A DNA stretch of 64,000 nt, from contig JAKUCV010004852.1 of assembly GCA_028386065.3 (NCBI GenBank), positions 1 to 64,000 of the forward strand, read 5' to 3'. Position numbers and translations under genes: made by a program. Source of the stretch: Turnera subulata. Its lineage: Eukaryota; Streptophyta; Magnoliopsida; Malpighiales; Passifloraceae. The notes under the pieces were generated by a model. The model ran no database searches. It saw nothing but the letters and a program-made list of their open reading frames with translations, and had not been told where the DNA came from. Positions 10,178 to 20,686 of the stretch are shown here, one piece after another (the stretch's first letter is position 1; each line of letters begins with the position of its first letter).

Positions 10178-11896
10178 ATGTATGCCATCAAAAATTTTGA
10201 GAAACCGAACAGCAAGTTTCTTTTCCAATCTGTGATGGAGAATGATAAGTTCACTTCGGCGGACGTCAATATTGGTGGAACTGGAGATAAGCCTAGTTCT
10301 GTGTATAAAAGCAGTGACAGCATGGGAGAAGAGAAAACAGGAAAGGAAACTCCTATATATTGGACTGATGAAGATTGGGGTCAGTCATGGAACGATTCAA
10401 GCATGTCTCCACCATTTCAGACATGTTTGCAGGAAATTGCTAAGTTTGGTAAAACCGGAAATGAAAACCAAGATATTCTTCAACCCGAAAAGGAGGATCA
10501 ATATCCATATTCGTTTGCTTCACTCAAGCTGTTATCAAAGTATGGTGATGGTGTCAAAAGATTTAGCAACGAAAATCTAATTGAGCCAAGCAGAAATGAA
10601 CCATGCGAAGAGGTAGAGAAGAAAGAGATGTCTACTGAAGAAATCCTAAGAATTGCAGGAGCAAGGTTTATCCAGTCTTCTAGCCAAATGGTTGATGTTG
10701 ACTTCGTCCTGGATAATTCTTTTGATCTTTTTTTTACTAGCCTTTCTGATGAAGAGGTTAGAGATGTGGAGCTTGCTGAACTTCTGCTGGCATCTGCTGA
10801 GAAAGTAGGCAGTGGACTATATGACAGTGCAAGCAGGTTACTCAACCTATGTAGTTACTTGTCTTCTAATACTGGCAATCCTGTTCAACGATTAGTTTAC
10901 TACCTCTCTGAAGCTCTGCGATGTAGAATTGAAGGAGACGCAGGAAAAGTCACATCGAAGGACTTGGAAAAGGAGCGATCTAAGAAAATCTATGAGGCAA
11001 TGATGGCTCCTACCCTATGCAACCTTATTTTTCACCAAGTAGTTCCTTTCTGTCAGATTTCGCACTTCGCTGGAATCCAAGCCATTGTAGAAAATGTGGC
11101 CGAGGCAAAGAAGATTCACATAATTGATTTCCATATCAGGAGCGGACAACAATGGACGATCTTGATGCAAGCTTTAGTGTGTCGATATGAACCCGTCGAG
11201 CTTCTCAAGATAACTGCTGTTGGGACCACTGCAAAGCACTTAATTGAGGATACTGGCAAGAGATTGATGAGTTTTGCTCAGATCATGAATTTGCCCTTGT
11301 CTTTCAAGATCGTTATGGTACCAGACCTTTTGATGGATCTCAAAGAACATTCCTTTGAGCTAGATGCTGAAGAAACAGTAGCTATCTTTTCTGAATACTT
11401 ACTGCCAAGCTTGATCTCACGGCCAAATGGGTTGGATTCGTTGATGAGAGTAATCAGAAACTTGAATCCATGTATTATGGTTATGACTGAAGTTGAGGCA
11501 AATCACAATTCACCAGTATTTGTGAACCGTTTCATTGAAGCTTTCTTCTTCCTTGGCTCATACTTCGACTGCCTAGATGCCTGTATGAAACGGGATGATC
11601 CAAATAGGATAGCTGCAGAAGCAATTTTCTTCGGGGAGGGAATGAAAAGTGTCTTGGCCACTGATGGGGAGGAGAGGACTATGAGGAATGTCAAGATTGA
11701 CGTTTGGAGGTCATATTTTGCCCGTTTTGGAATGGTGGAGGCAGAGCTGAGCACCGCCTCCCTATACCATGCAGACCTGGTGGCTAAGAAATTTTCTTGT
11801 GGGACTTCTTGCACTCTTGATATGGATGGAAAGGCCCTTGTTATTGGCTGGAAGGGTACTCCAATTCACTCTCTTTCTGTTTGGAAGTTCACTTGA
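10178..11896 (+). CDS. GRAS-family transcriptional regulator
   Basis: Single-exon frame of 572 residues (553 if the second Met at 10235, MENDKFTSADV, is the true start). The N-terminal 190 residues are variable and acidic. The GRAS domain follows: leucine-rich region I with AELLLASAEKVGSGLYDSA, the VHIID motif as IHIID at residues 313-317, leucine-rich region II, a PFYRE-like block (NLNPCIMVMTEVEANHNSP, FFFLGSYFDCLDAC), and a C-terminal SAW block ending GWKGTPIHSLSVWKF. GRAS proteins are nuclear co-regulators lacking a classical DNA-binding domain. No DELLA/TVHYNP motifs are visible, so it is not a canonical DELLA. Part of this gene is copied at 16276-16633. Confidence 0.92.
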   Translation: MYAIKNFEKPNSKFLFQSVMENDKFTSADVNIGGTGDKPSSVYKSSDSMGEEKTGKETPIYWTDEDWGQSWNDSSMSPPFQTCLQEIAKFGKTGNENQDILQPEKEDQYPYSFASLKLLSKYGDGVKRFSNENLIEPSRNEPCEEVEKKEMSTEEILRIAGARFIQSSSQMVDVDFVLDNSFDLFFTSLSDEEVRDVELAELLLASAEKVGSGLYDSASRLLNLCSYLSSNTGNPVQRLVYYLSEALRCRIEGDAGKVTSKDLEKERSKKIYEAMMAPTLCNLIFHQVVPFCQISHFAGIQAIVENVAEAKKIHIIDFHIRSGQQWTILMQALVCRYEPVELLKITAVGTTAKHLIEDTGKRLMSFAQIMNLPLSFKIVMVPDLLMDLKEHSFELDAEETVAIFSEYLLPSLISRPNGLDSLMRVIRNLNPCIMVMTEVEANHNSPVFVNRFIEAFFFLGSYFDCLDACMKRDDPNRIAAEAIFFGEGMKSVLATDGEERTMRNVKIDVWRSYFARFGMVEAELSTASLYHADLVAKKFSCGTSCTLDMDGKALVIGWKGTPIHSLSVWKFT

Positions 11897-12080
11897 TAGA
11901 AATTGAGGTTTAAGAGGTGCAAGCATAATGAGTTAATCTATCATACAGTCATTGATGTGCAGCTGTTTGAGCTTATTAATCTACCTACTGTTTGTTACTG
12001 GCTTTCTTAGTTCAAATGCCTGTTCTCTTTCAAAATCAGTCTAGTGACTTTACTGTGCTGAGTTTCAGGTTATTAGTACT

Positions 12081-12308
12081 ATGTTCATCCAAGCTGTGAA
12101 TCTGTATGGATCCTTGCTGCTCGCAAATTACATGCGGGAATTTTGTGTTGGGATAGAAAGTTGGAAGGATTTCAATTGGAATGGAGCCATTGAATTAATA
12201 CGAGCTAGGTGCTCCCATAAAATGTTTATGCACTGTGGTGTGTTTCATGAGTTTGTTGTTGGGGAACATTCTCACCCCAGCTGTAGAGAGATCTATGAGT
12301 TATTGTAA
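12081..12308 (+). pseudogene. PPR protein E/E+ motif remnant
   Basis: The frame ends GVFHEFVVGEHSHPSCREIYELL, which matches the E+ region of plant PLS-class pentatricopeptide (RNA-editing) proteins, normally reading like HEF-VGD-SHP-S-EIY. The sequence before it is degenerate and no PPR repeats precede it, so this is a short relic downstream of the GRAS gene. Confidence 0.6.
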
Positions 12309-13053
12309 ATAATGTAAAAATCTGGGGAAAATGTACAAGAAACATTAACGATAAAAACCTTACCTGGGCAGTCAAGATTCTTTTTTTGTGTGTGACTGCT
12401 CGCAGATAACCACAAACTGCAGAGTTTTTCTTTTTCTCTGCCATCTACTCTCACGCCATTGAAACAATCATATGTCATGTTTTATGGTCAATTTATCATT
12501 ATTTGAATTCCTGGTCACGAATGGAGGCACACTTGCTGTCACTTGGATGTTCTAGAAGTAGCAGACGATGGAACTTAATTCTTTGTTTGATGTTGTTGAG
12601 GGAAGTGTATCCATACTGCTGCATAGCTTTGCCAGGGATGGTCTTACAGTTTACATGATGCATCTAAAAACTGAAAACTGCTGCTAATAATCTCTCTGGA
12701 AAAAGAATGATAAAACAAACCATATGGGGGACAACAAGAACATGAAGCCCATTGCAGCAAGAACAAGGAACAAGAAATCAAAGGCCTTCATTTTTATCAA
12801 TTTTCATTGTACAACGACTTAATAAGCATGCTTTTTGGTAGTTATGTAGTAATTCATGAGTAAAATACGTCTATAAGGTATCCAAACAGTTTGAAATTAA
12901 TCTTTATTTAGACTCTTAAGAAACGACAACCTTTCACTTAGGAAGACACTTATTCTCCTCAAATGACCAAAAATGCTAATTTAATTAAGAAAATCATATT
13001 GTTATATTGACATCATTGTTACCGTTATTAATTATAATTTGGGTCCCGTAGGG
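12309..13053. other. Intergenic DNA; source of a duplicated block
   Basis: No gene. 12423-12732 is the source (or sister) of the copy at 16631-16942. 12733-13053 includes the F-box gene's 3' flank; the left edge of the complemented-in-place segment lies somewhere in or near its right end. Confidence 0.5.
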
Positions 13054-13191
13054 AATTTGTCCTTCTAGTGATTTATCCTGGAGGCGAAGACCACTACGTG
13101 CGACTTTTCGTTAGTAGAAAGAGTTTTACGATTTTCGAAGTTCTCCTCCTTTACGGAAGACTCCGGCCTATACGTAGACGAATTCGTATCT
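13054..13191. other. Segment complemented without reversal (F-box/FBD C-terminus)
   Basis: The gene is on the minus strand, so coding should be the reverse complement. Here it is not: reading the printed strand right to left WITHOUT complementing gives SMLKQMHIRPQ, then LRKMIAFQRASPEAEV, then a stop (13056-13054). That is the expected FBD C-terminus, in frame with the normal exon ending LLLAKS. The right edge lies at 13191-13194; the left edge is at or below 13054 and unresolved. CG dinucleotides are unusually dense here, as expected if natural GC steps were swapped. Confidence 0.85.
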
Positions 13192-14904
13192 CGATTTGGC
13201 TAGTAAAAGTTTGACAAACTCCAATACTTCCACTGTATCATCTGAAAACTCCAAAGTTATTTCGCTAAGCTTGCCTAGAGAATATTCAGAATGGGCTTGA
13301 GCTTTTAACAAATCTAGGACTGGAGCTGTGATGACGTTGGGTTTATCAGCGCGAATCACCTGAATGTCATATGTATATATTATATATATATATATATATA
13401 GTTATGAACGTTTCCTCAAATATCTAAAGGAAAACACACACAACTAACTGAAAAGATTTTATGTATAGTAAACTGACCTTGAAATAAAGGCTCTTCAAGT
13501 TGGGACACCTTCTAATCAAATGAAGAACCCATGATGTCTCACATTTGCTATGGAGACATAAAGTTAACTCTAGAATTACTAGGTGATTGAGCATAACTGG
13601 AAGCATGTCAGCTTGTCTACCATCTCTGGCGAGGTGCTGTATTGAAACAAAAAAAAAAAAAAAAGATTAAGAGAAAATCTTCACTTTTCGGACGACTCAG
13701 TGTAAGTGACCAATCAGGATAAATTTCGGATACCATACCTGGGACACGGAGCAACTTTTTTTATGATATGACGTGAAATTCTGTAACAATGGAGTGTTCT
13801 TTAACCATGCAGACACATTATAAGAAGCTTCAAAGCAAATAACTTTGAGATTGGGGGCATCAAGCTCAAGGTGACCAAGACCAATGCAGTCCTTTGCGGT
13901 CAATTTCTCAAGTAATGGGCATTTCAAGATAAGATAGTTGAGATCGGCCTCCAAGATGATGGTGGATTGTAGATTGAGAGTCTTGAGACTAGGAAATCCC
14001 CCGAATGCTGATCTAGGTAGAGGACTCAGAACACAACTAAGCAGAAACAAAATTTTCAGATGGATCAGACATGAATATAGGCTTGAAGGCGGTTTATAGT
14101 GTCGAAAACTAATATATAAGCTTTGGACATTTTTTTGGGGCAAGAAGTGGGTTATAATTTGGTCAACCTCAGGAGAAGGTTCCGTCTCAGGGAACCTTAT
14201 ACAGAATCGTGCCAATGATCCTTTGTGGGGCAGGAGAACTTGAAAAACTTTGAACAAGAGTTCAGCTGTTGTTGGCTTTGGTTTTCCAGGAGATAATACT
14301 GGGAACCGATTCGAAACAAATACAAGGGAGGACATAGTTTCCCACTTTTTTCTCCATGTCTTGGATAGTACACTAGTCCTTCCTGCCTCTTCTATAGGGA
14401 GACAACACAGTATTTTGTCTAAAACATTGTTCGGTAAATCACTGATTCTGTCTCGAGTTGGATTACTACCACGCATTGCTTTTCTTCCCCAATTCTCACC
14501 CTGAAAGAAATACAGAGATAATGTTTAGTCAATGCCAAAATCATAAAAGGCCATTAATTGAGTCCTACTGTTTGCAAATATATGATATCTGCTATTCCTT
14601 TTAGTGTCAGAATACAGAGAGGAACCTACTAAGCCTGCCTCCTACTATATCTGGTCACATCCTAATCAAATTAATACTGCAGTATTGTTTTGTCTTTATT
14701 TCTGTATCACAATCGTTCATGTGGGTTCTTCATAACAGAATCTTGATTAGATTTTTTTTTCAGTAAATATATAAACTACCAAAAAGAAATATACCGGAGC
14801 ACATGACCAGACAATTACGAAACCAGAAAAGAAAAACAATTGACTGGACAATAATTGTCAACAAAAACAGCAAATTGATTTGATTAAGAACCGAAGCTTA
14901 CCAT
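13168..14904 (-). CDS. F-box/FBD/LRR protein (At1g13570-like), C-terminus scrambled
   Basis: Minus-strand exons: an initiator exon ending in ATG at 14902-14904 with donor GTAAGC right after it, then 13739-14500, 13478-13636 and a last exon from 13359. The ATG-only exon joins in frame to GENWGRKAM. An internal ATG at 14474-14476 is an alternative start. The product has an F-box (DRISDLPNNVLDKILCCLP, RTSVLSKTWRKKW) for SKP1/SCF binding, degenerate leucine-rich repeats, and an FBD region (VEVLEFVKLLLAKS). As written it stops at 13168-13170 after 371 residues. The normal C-terminus appears only when 13054-13191 is complemented in place, giving 409 residues, close to the family's 416. Confidence 0.85.
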
Positions 14905-15093
14905 CGAGGGTATAATTTTCTTTCTCTTCCTCTTCCCACTATTGTTTTCTGGACTTGTTTAAAACAGAGTCGATGGTTGCTTTTATACTAGAGTTTTACT
15001 TTTAGGTAAATAGAAAAAGGAAGACAAATTAATGCTAAATGTACTCTTTTTTTATAATGGAAAAAGGACGTTAGAATCTGAGGAAGGCCCATT
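14905..15093 (-). other. F-box gene promoter/leader
   Basis: Short AT-rich flank upstream of the F-box initiator exon. CTTTTATACTAG around 14980 contains a possible TATA-type box on the minus strand (GTATAAAAG), about 80 bp from the ATG. No other feature seen. Confidence 0.35.
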
Positions 15094-16124
15094 ACATCAT
15101 TGGGCTCTCCAACTTAAGGAGGAAGACCAAAAGTCAAAACATTCTTTTTTGTCAGGTCAATGAGCCTCTCCAACCTAATGAGGTTGATCAAAAGTCAAAA
15201 CATTCTTTTTGTCAGATTTCCAATGTGGCTCAGTTTACAGCCAACCTTGCGAATCCGAAAATACCACTCCCCTCATTATTTCTCCCATCCAAAATTATTC
15301 AAATTTCCTCATTAATTCCCCCACCCACTATGTTATAGCCGAAAACCCTATAACTTCCACCACTCCTCTCATTAATTCTTTCAATCAAAATTCAAATCCC
15401 ACCAATACAATAGCTCAAGCCCCATAGTTCAAGAAGACATTGTTACTCTTACACAATCACTCCACCTCATAAACTTCCAATAGACTCTTATAATGAAACA
15501 TTTTTTGATTCAAATACACCTCTAGTTCACCTTGTTAATTGGAACCGTCTCAAAACAAGTACAAAAGGAAAACACACCTCTTCCCACCATGTTTCCACCT
15601 CAATCAGTCAAAAAAAAAAAAAAGAAAATAGAAAATCAAAAAGCCAAAAAAGCAGTGACTCTCAAAAACACGATGATGTCTCTAAGCCCTCCTTTTATAC
15701 AGAAGATCAAATCTTGAGTGAAGTGGATTCTGTGTGGGAAGTTGGAGAAATTTTAGGCTTTATCCCTGGATATTCAAAACAAAAGATCAACTGTTAATCA
15801 TTGAAGCTGGCTGCATCAACTCCCTAAATGCTTCCCTCAAGCTTCCACGAAATTGCTTTTCATAATAGATTTCTTCATCATTTCTCCTCTCATGCTTGGG
15901 TGGTTTCCGAGTTGTCTATCTCTACAATGATTTCCTCATGATCCTCTCCTTTTCTTTTTATTTCTTTTTATTTCTGTTTTGTTGGCCTCATATGTTATGA
16001 AGTCTTCTTCTTCTTGTTATTTTCTTAGCTTTCATCGTCTATCTTCAGCTTCTACCACCATCATGTATTAAAATTTCATTAATAAAACCTAGATAATTTA
16101 TCAAAAAAAAAAAAACATCATTGG
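15094..16124 (+). mobile_element. Decayed LINE-like insertion with poly-A and target duplication
   Basis: ACATCATTGG occurs at 15094-15103 and at 16115-16124, the latter right after a run of about 13 A. Between them is roughly 1 kb with stop-riddled coding traces (for example SVWEVGEILGFIPGYS near 15728-15775) and a T-rich 3' trailer ending in AATAAAACC...ATCAAAA. This is the form of a 5'-truncated non-LTR element on the plus strand. Divergent tandem copies of about 60 bp (15103-15216) lie at its 5' end. No reverse transcriptase motif survives, so the family is unproven. Confidence 0.5.
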
Positions 16125-16275
16125 CTCTTCACAGCAACAACCTGAGCCGCCGGAAGGAGTACCTTCCTCTAATCATGATCCATCTTTACTCTCACTAATC
16201 TCTCCCCAACTTTTTTTTTTTTTAGACAATCCAACAAAATACAATTTAATTTCTCTAAAACTATTTTTTTTTTTT

Positions 16276-16633
16276 ACCTTATTTTTCACCAAGCAGTTCC
16301 TTTCTGTCAGATTTCGCACTTCGCTGGAATCCAAGCCATTGTAGAAAATGTGGCCGAGGCAAAGAAGATTCACATAATTGATTTCCGAATCAGGAGCGGA
16401 CAACGATGGACGATCTTGATGCAAGCTTTAGTGTGTCGATATGAACCCGTCGAGCTTCTCAAGATAACTGCTGTTGGGACCACTGCAAAGCACTTAATTG
16501 AGGATACTGGCAAGAGATTGATGAGTTTTGCTCAGATCATGAACTTGCCCTTCTCTTTCAAGATCGTTACGGTACCAGACCTTTTGATGGATTTCAAAGA
16601 ACATCTTTTTGAGCTAGATGCTGAAGAAACAGT
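16276..16633 (+). pseudogene. Partial copy of the GRAS gene
   Basis: Nearly identical to 11022-11379 of the GRAS gene, including the IHIIDF motif, with few changes (for example HIRSGQQ to RIRSGQR). It starts mid-gene and stops mid-gene at a join with sequence from the 3' flank of the source locus, so it lacks the N-terminus and the PFYRE/SAW blocks. No function expected. Confidence 0.9.
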
Positions 16634-16942
16634 TTTTGTTTTTTTCCTGCCATCTACTCTCACGCCATTGAAACAATCACATATCATGTTTTATGGTCAA
16701 TTTAGTATTATTTGAATTCCTGGTCACGAATGGAGGCACAGTTGCTGTCACTTAGATGATCTAGAAGTAGCAGAGGATGGAACTTGATTCCTTGCTTGAT
16801 GTTGTTGAGGGAAGTGTAGTCATACTGCTGCATAGCTTTGCCAGGGATGGTCTTACAGTTTACATGATGCATCTAAAAACTGAAAACTGCTGCTCATAAT
16901 CTCTCTGGAAAAAGAATGATAAAACAAACCATCTGAGGGGAC
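16631..16942 (+). repeat. Copy of the GRAS gene's 3' flank, joined to the pseudogene
   Basis: Matches 12423-12732 almost throughout. In the source locus this block lies 1.04 kb further downstream, so the copy has lost 11380-12422. The join sits at a shared AGTTTTT, pointing to a microhomology-mediated deletion before or after duplication. Confidence 0.85.
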
Positions 16943-17828
16943 TGGATGGTGGGCTTTTATTTTCACAACCTCTTACAGTAGAATCAAATTCCCAGGAAAC
17001 TGTGAGATGGCTTATGGAAGAAATGAATTTTGAGGAGGACTTGGATGACATAACAAGAGAGATAGCTGTTATTTTGGGTTAAAATTGGGAACCAAATAGT
17101 TCTTTTGTACATGAAGAAGCTACCGTAGTGGCTAGGGACTTAGGAATCTTAGCGTCTTCTTCTTTTTGCTCTGCTCTGATCGAACATCATCACCTCTCCA
17201 CCTTTTGTAATTAATAGCCTCTTGGATCGATGAGGATAGGAAAGGCCAGAGCTGATTTTTACATGTCTGCATTTTGCATACAAACCTCACTTTCAGACCA
17301 AAAAAGAATGATAAAAAAAAAAAAAAGTTGAGTTAATGTTGCTACGGATCAATTTTGGATATTGGAATAAGAATTTCTTGCTTTTTTGGCATTTTCTTCT
17401 GATTTCACCTCTTTTAACTTATCCATTCATTACAGAATCAATTAAATCTATACTTGCCTATTAATAATTTGTTAAGTATTTTAGTCTTCATGCGATGTGG
17501 CCTCGATGCATGATGATTGGGTGATGCTTTATCATGATGTTCTTTTCCTTTTTCTAGAGATGAAGATCAAACTTAGAAATATGTGAATTTTTATTAAGCA
17601 AGCATCAACCTGGAGCTGTATTGCTATACGTCCAGTAAGTAAAATAAATACCGAAAATTCAGAAAAAAAAAATTGAACAAGTAACATGATGGAAGACAAG
17701 ATTCATGGTTGTGTCCTTCTCGAAGCTTTATTCTTCTCTGCTCTGTCATATTCTGTGGTTTTGGATGTTGAAGCAGAAACATTTGCTACGTGGAACCAAC
17801 CCTTCCGGATTTATGAATGGATTGGCTT
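16943..17828. other. Intergenic DNA and NAS 3' flank
   Basis: A short open stretch near 16945-17080 (QETVRWLMEEMNFEEDLDD) has no family I recognise. The remainder is AT-rich and without features apart from a poly-A run near 17310. Confidence 0.35.
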
Positions 17829-18665
17829 TTATGCCTTAACAGCAACAACAACCGAATTTATAACATCGTCAGTGGGATGAAAGATAGAAAGAACTCGAAA
17901 CCCTTGGAGCTGGAGATCATTACGAGGATCAATGACAGGGTAGAGGAAGCCTCGAGCACCATGTGCGCTCCTTAGTAACAGGATAGCTCCAGGAGCCATG
18001 TGCTTAGCCAAGTGCTTTATAACATTAACCTTCTCTGTGTGCTCCATACCCACTAGAGCTGCCAGGATGACAATCTCATACTCACTTAAGGCACTTGAAA
18101 CATTCATGATATTTGTTGTGTGGAAGAACATTCTTTTGGACAACCCCGGGTCTGATGATACCAACTTAAGAGCTTTAGCATTTGCTGATGCATCCATATC
18201 ATAGTTATGAAAGCAAGTAGCCTTAAGGTGATTGGTGGCAAGGATGATTGAGGTGAGGGGAAGAGGGCCAGAACCAACAAAGGCAACTTGTTTAGGAACC
18301 ACCTGTTTCTCATCATAAATCTCTCTGAGCATGTTAAATTCTATTTTGGTTAGTTTGAGGTAGTTGGAATAGTAAGGGAAGAGACGGAGATGGCGAAGTG
18401 GGTCATTTTGGGATCCTATGAGGGTTGAGAAATGACTTTCTAGGAGTCCCTCAGCCGTGCCACAAAGCTTAATGAGCTTTGGCCTGATTTCTTGAGCTTC
18501 TCCCCTCAAGTTAGCTACGTCAATGTTTGATGGCTGCTTGCATGTAAGTACAAGTTGGTTGAAGAGTGAATCAACTTGTTTGGACGGGTTGAGGTCTTGT
18601 AACTTGGAAAGTTGGTAGTAGATTTCACAAATCTTTCTTATCACGAGCTCTTCTTGGCCTGCCAT
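17829..18665 (-). CDS. NAS: Nicotianamine synthase
   Basis: Single-exon, 278 residues from ATG 18663-18665 (MAGQEELVIRKICEIYYQLS). Nicotianamine synthase condenses three S-adenosyl-methionines into nicotianamine, a chelator of Fe, Zn and Cu needed for phloem and intercellular metal transport. Family blocks are clear: HLRLFPYYSNYLKLTKIEF, VAFVGSGPLPLTSIILA (SAM-binding), FHNYDMDASANAKALKLVS, ILAALVGMEHTEKVNVIKHL, and HPTDDVINSVVVA near the end. It stops right after this last block, about 40 residues shorter than typical 317-324-residue enzymes; the missing tail is variable in the family, so activity is plausible. Upstream in-frame codons to 18809 are not used by family comparison. Confidence 0.93.
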   Translation of the reverse strand: MAGQEELVIRKICEIYYQLSKLQDLNPSKQVDSLFNQLVLTCKQPSNIDVANLRGEAQEIRPKLIKLCGTAEGLLESHFSTLIGSQNDPLRHLRLFPYYSNYLKLTKIEFNMLREIYDEKQVVPKQVAFVGSGPLPLTSIILATNHLKATCFHNYDMDASANAKALKLVSSDPGLSKRMFFHTTNIMNVSSALSEYEIVILAALVGMEHTEKVNVIKHLAKHMAPGAILLLRSAHGARGFLYPVIDPRNDLQLQGFRVLSIFHPTDDVINSVVVAVKA

Positions 18666-18705
18666 GGTACTTGAGGTAGTCTCCAATATCCAAGAGGGGG
18701 CTCTG

Positions 18706-18713
18706 CCTTTATA
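18706..18713 (-). promoter_or_regulatory. Possible TATA box of NAS
   Basis: TATAAAGG on the minus strand, 41-48 bp upstream of the NAS ATG. This would give a very short leader, so the assignment is tentative. Confidence 0.4.
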
Positions 18714-18900
18714 TGTTTTATGTGTATGATCCTTCTCGCAGAGGTGCAATATATACCATTTTCCCTTAAGCAAAAGCATTAAGTAGGGATAGCACGCTGT
18801 TGATAGCATGTTGTTTCATAATTGTTTCCCCATTCTCTTTTTTCTTTTTCTGATCAAATGACAATAATACCTCATTCTCCAAGTAAATAATTGCAAATGA

Positions 18901-18960
18901 CATGCTATGTTGTTTGCTGGCTATTCCAGTCATGCTATGTTGTTTGCTGGCTATTCCAGT
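18901..18960. repeat. Perfect 2 x 30-bp tandem duplication upstream of NAS
   Basis: Two identical, directly adjacent 30-base units (18901-18930 and 18931-18960), each starting CATGCTATGTTG and ending TATTCCAGT. They lie about 240-300 bp upstream of the NAS ATG, in the region shared with the divergent TENA_E gene. Confidence 0.97.
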
Positions 18961-19327
18961 CAAATGCCCTAGTTTTCACCTGATTACTACCTCAACATGC
19001 CATGTTTTTGTTGCATTTTGTTTTAAATTTAAATAATGCTAAGTGGATTTGCAAATCCAATCTGATTTATATCTACCGGCTCTGCATTAAGCCATTAACC
19101 TCCCAGTAAGAGTAATTTAGTATCGTGGCCTGATAAAAAATAAAGAATAGCCAGGTCAGATCCCAAAATCCAAGTCTACTAAGTAGGTCAATTCAAACCG
19201 TAGCCCAGCCTTGTATCGGATTATTGGGCTTTAGAAACTCAAAGAAGCCCGTTAGGTACTACCACTAGACGAGCCCAATACGCACCAGGTTTAGATTCGC
19301 ACCTCGTTGGAGGGTCAAGTATTATTA

Positions 19328-19373
19328 CGCCACGTAGAACTAGAAACACTCGCCACGTAGAACTAGAAACACT
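19328..19373. repeat. Perfect 2 x 23-bp tandem duplication upstream of TENA_E
   Basis: Two identical adjacent 23-base units, each CGCCACGTAGAAC followed by TAGAAACACT. Each unit carries CCACGTAG, an ACGT-core site of the kind bound by bZIP factors. They lie 100-145 bp before the TENA_E ATG, in promoter position. Confidence 0.95.
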
Positions 19374-19472
19374 AGGTACACTTTCGTGTTAAAAAACTCA
19401 AGTCAAACCGCAAGTGCAAAGCACAGAGCAAGGGAAAGAAAGAGTGAACTAAAGCGATCAAAGTGGAAAAAG

Positions 19473-20686
19473 ATGGAGGAGAAAGTGAAGGGAGGAGCGG
19501 AGAAGGATGGGATGATTGATAGGTGGGTGAAGAAGCACACACTGCTTTATACTGGAGCTACGAGACACCCTTTCATCCTCAATATAAGAGAGGGGACCAC
19601 CGATTTCTCCTCCTTTAAAACATGGCTGGTATGATACCCAACTCCCCCCATCAATTCGTTTCTTCTTCAATTGGTTCTTTAGAATTCTAGTAAATATTTT
19701 TCCTGCTGGTGTTTTTCTTTTTGGGTTTATTTTCTATTCGTGATTAGGACAGTCTTATTCCCAGTATTACATTGAAGCCAATAGAACTGATGTCGTTATT
19801 ATGACTTATCATGCTGTTGTTGGTTGTTAACTTTTACATGGACCAGTTTACATGGTGATGGCAAATCAGTCTAGTGAAAGGGTATTTTTCTTTTTTAAGT
19901 CTTCGATTATTGGGGTCTAAAAGAATGGATAAAGGCAGAGAGCTTGAGGGTGGAGCCCAGTGATGCAAAAAGTCTACTAGTGGGTGAGAATGAGAGAAGA
20001 AAAGCTAAAAATTGAGCTAATTCACCACACAAATGTGCACACCGATGATATTTGGATGCGCTCTGTTGCATTCTTTATGTTCAAAAGTTTGGAGGTGGGA
20101 GTGACGTTGATAAGCATTCAAATTGCAGGGGCAGGACTATGTGTTTGTTAGAGAGTTTGTTCCTTTCGTTGCAAGTGTGTTAATCAAGGTTTCAAAGGTG
20201 TCAGATAATGGGAATGATATGGAAGTAATATTGGGTGGTGTGGCTTTTCTTAACGATGAGATTGCATGGTTCAAGCAAGAGGCCTCCAAGTGGGCTGTTC
20301 CTCTTACTAATCTTATAGTCCACAACACAAACAAGAACTACTGCAGGTGAAGTGCTTCAAATATCAAATTTCCCACTTCTGGAATTTTAGTTTCCCTTCA
20401 AGATTTTCCCAGTTGCATTGATATGAATCGTCTATTCCATAGTGGGGAAAGTATTACTTGACCTTGTACCTGAACGTGCTGTTACAGATTTCTGGAGAGT
20501 ATAATGTCGACAGAAGTTGACTATGCTGTGGCCAGTACCGTCCTTTGGGCCATTGAAGCTGTATACCAAGAGAGCTTTGCCCACTGCCTGGAAGATGGCA
20601 ATCAAACCCCTCAGCTTAACGCCCTCCGAACAGTCTCTACCCCGTTACTTCCAAAACCGCTTATAACGCCAAGGGATTTCTTCTAG
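19473..20686 (+). CDS. TENA_E: TENA_E / thiaminase II-like protein, C-terminus scrambled
   Basis: Exons 19473-19628, 20129-20346 and 20488 onward, with GT/AG borders. The product starts [19 protein letters not shown] and has family blocks [37 protein letters not shown], and [23 protein letters not shown] proteins salvage the pyrimidine moiety of degraded thiamin in plants. As written, the frame leaves the family after NQTP and stops at 20684-20686 (190 residues). If 20611-20803 is complemented in place, the family C-terminus appears and the protein ends after about 229 residues, near the usual 221. Divergent from NAS, 808 bp apart. Confidence 0.88.

Noticed and set aside
13375..13400. (AT)n run
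   Set aside because: Ordinary microsatellite in an F-box intron; no further meaning seen.
17700..17850. Whether the short NAS C-terminus is also due to in-place complementation
   Set aside because: Reading 17701-17840 backwards without complementing gives stops and no NAS-like residues.
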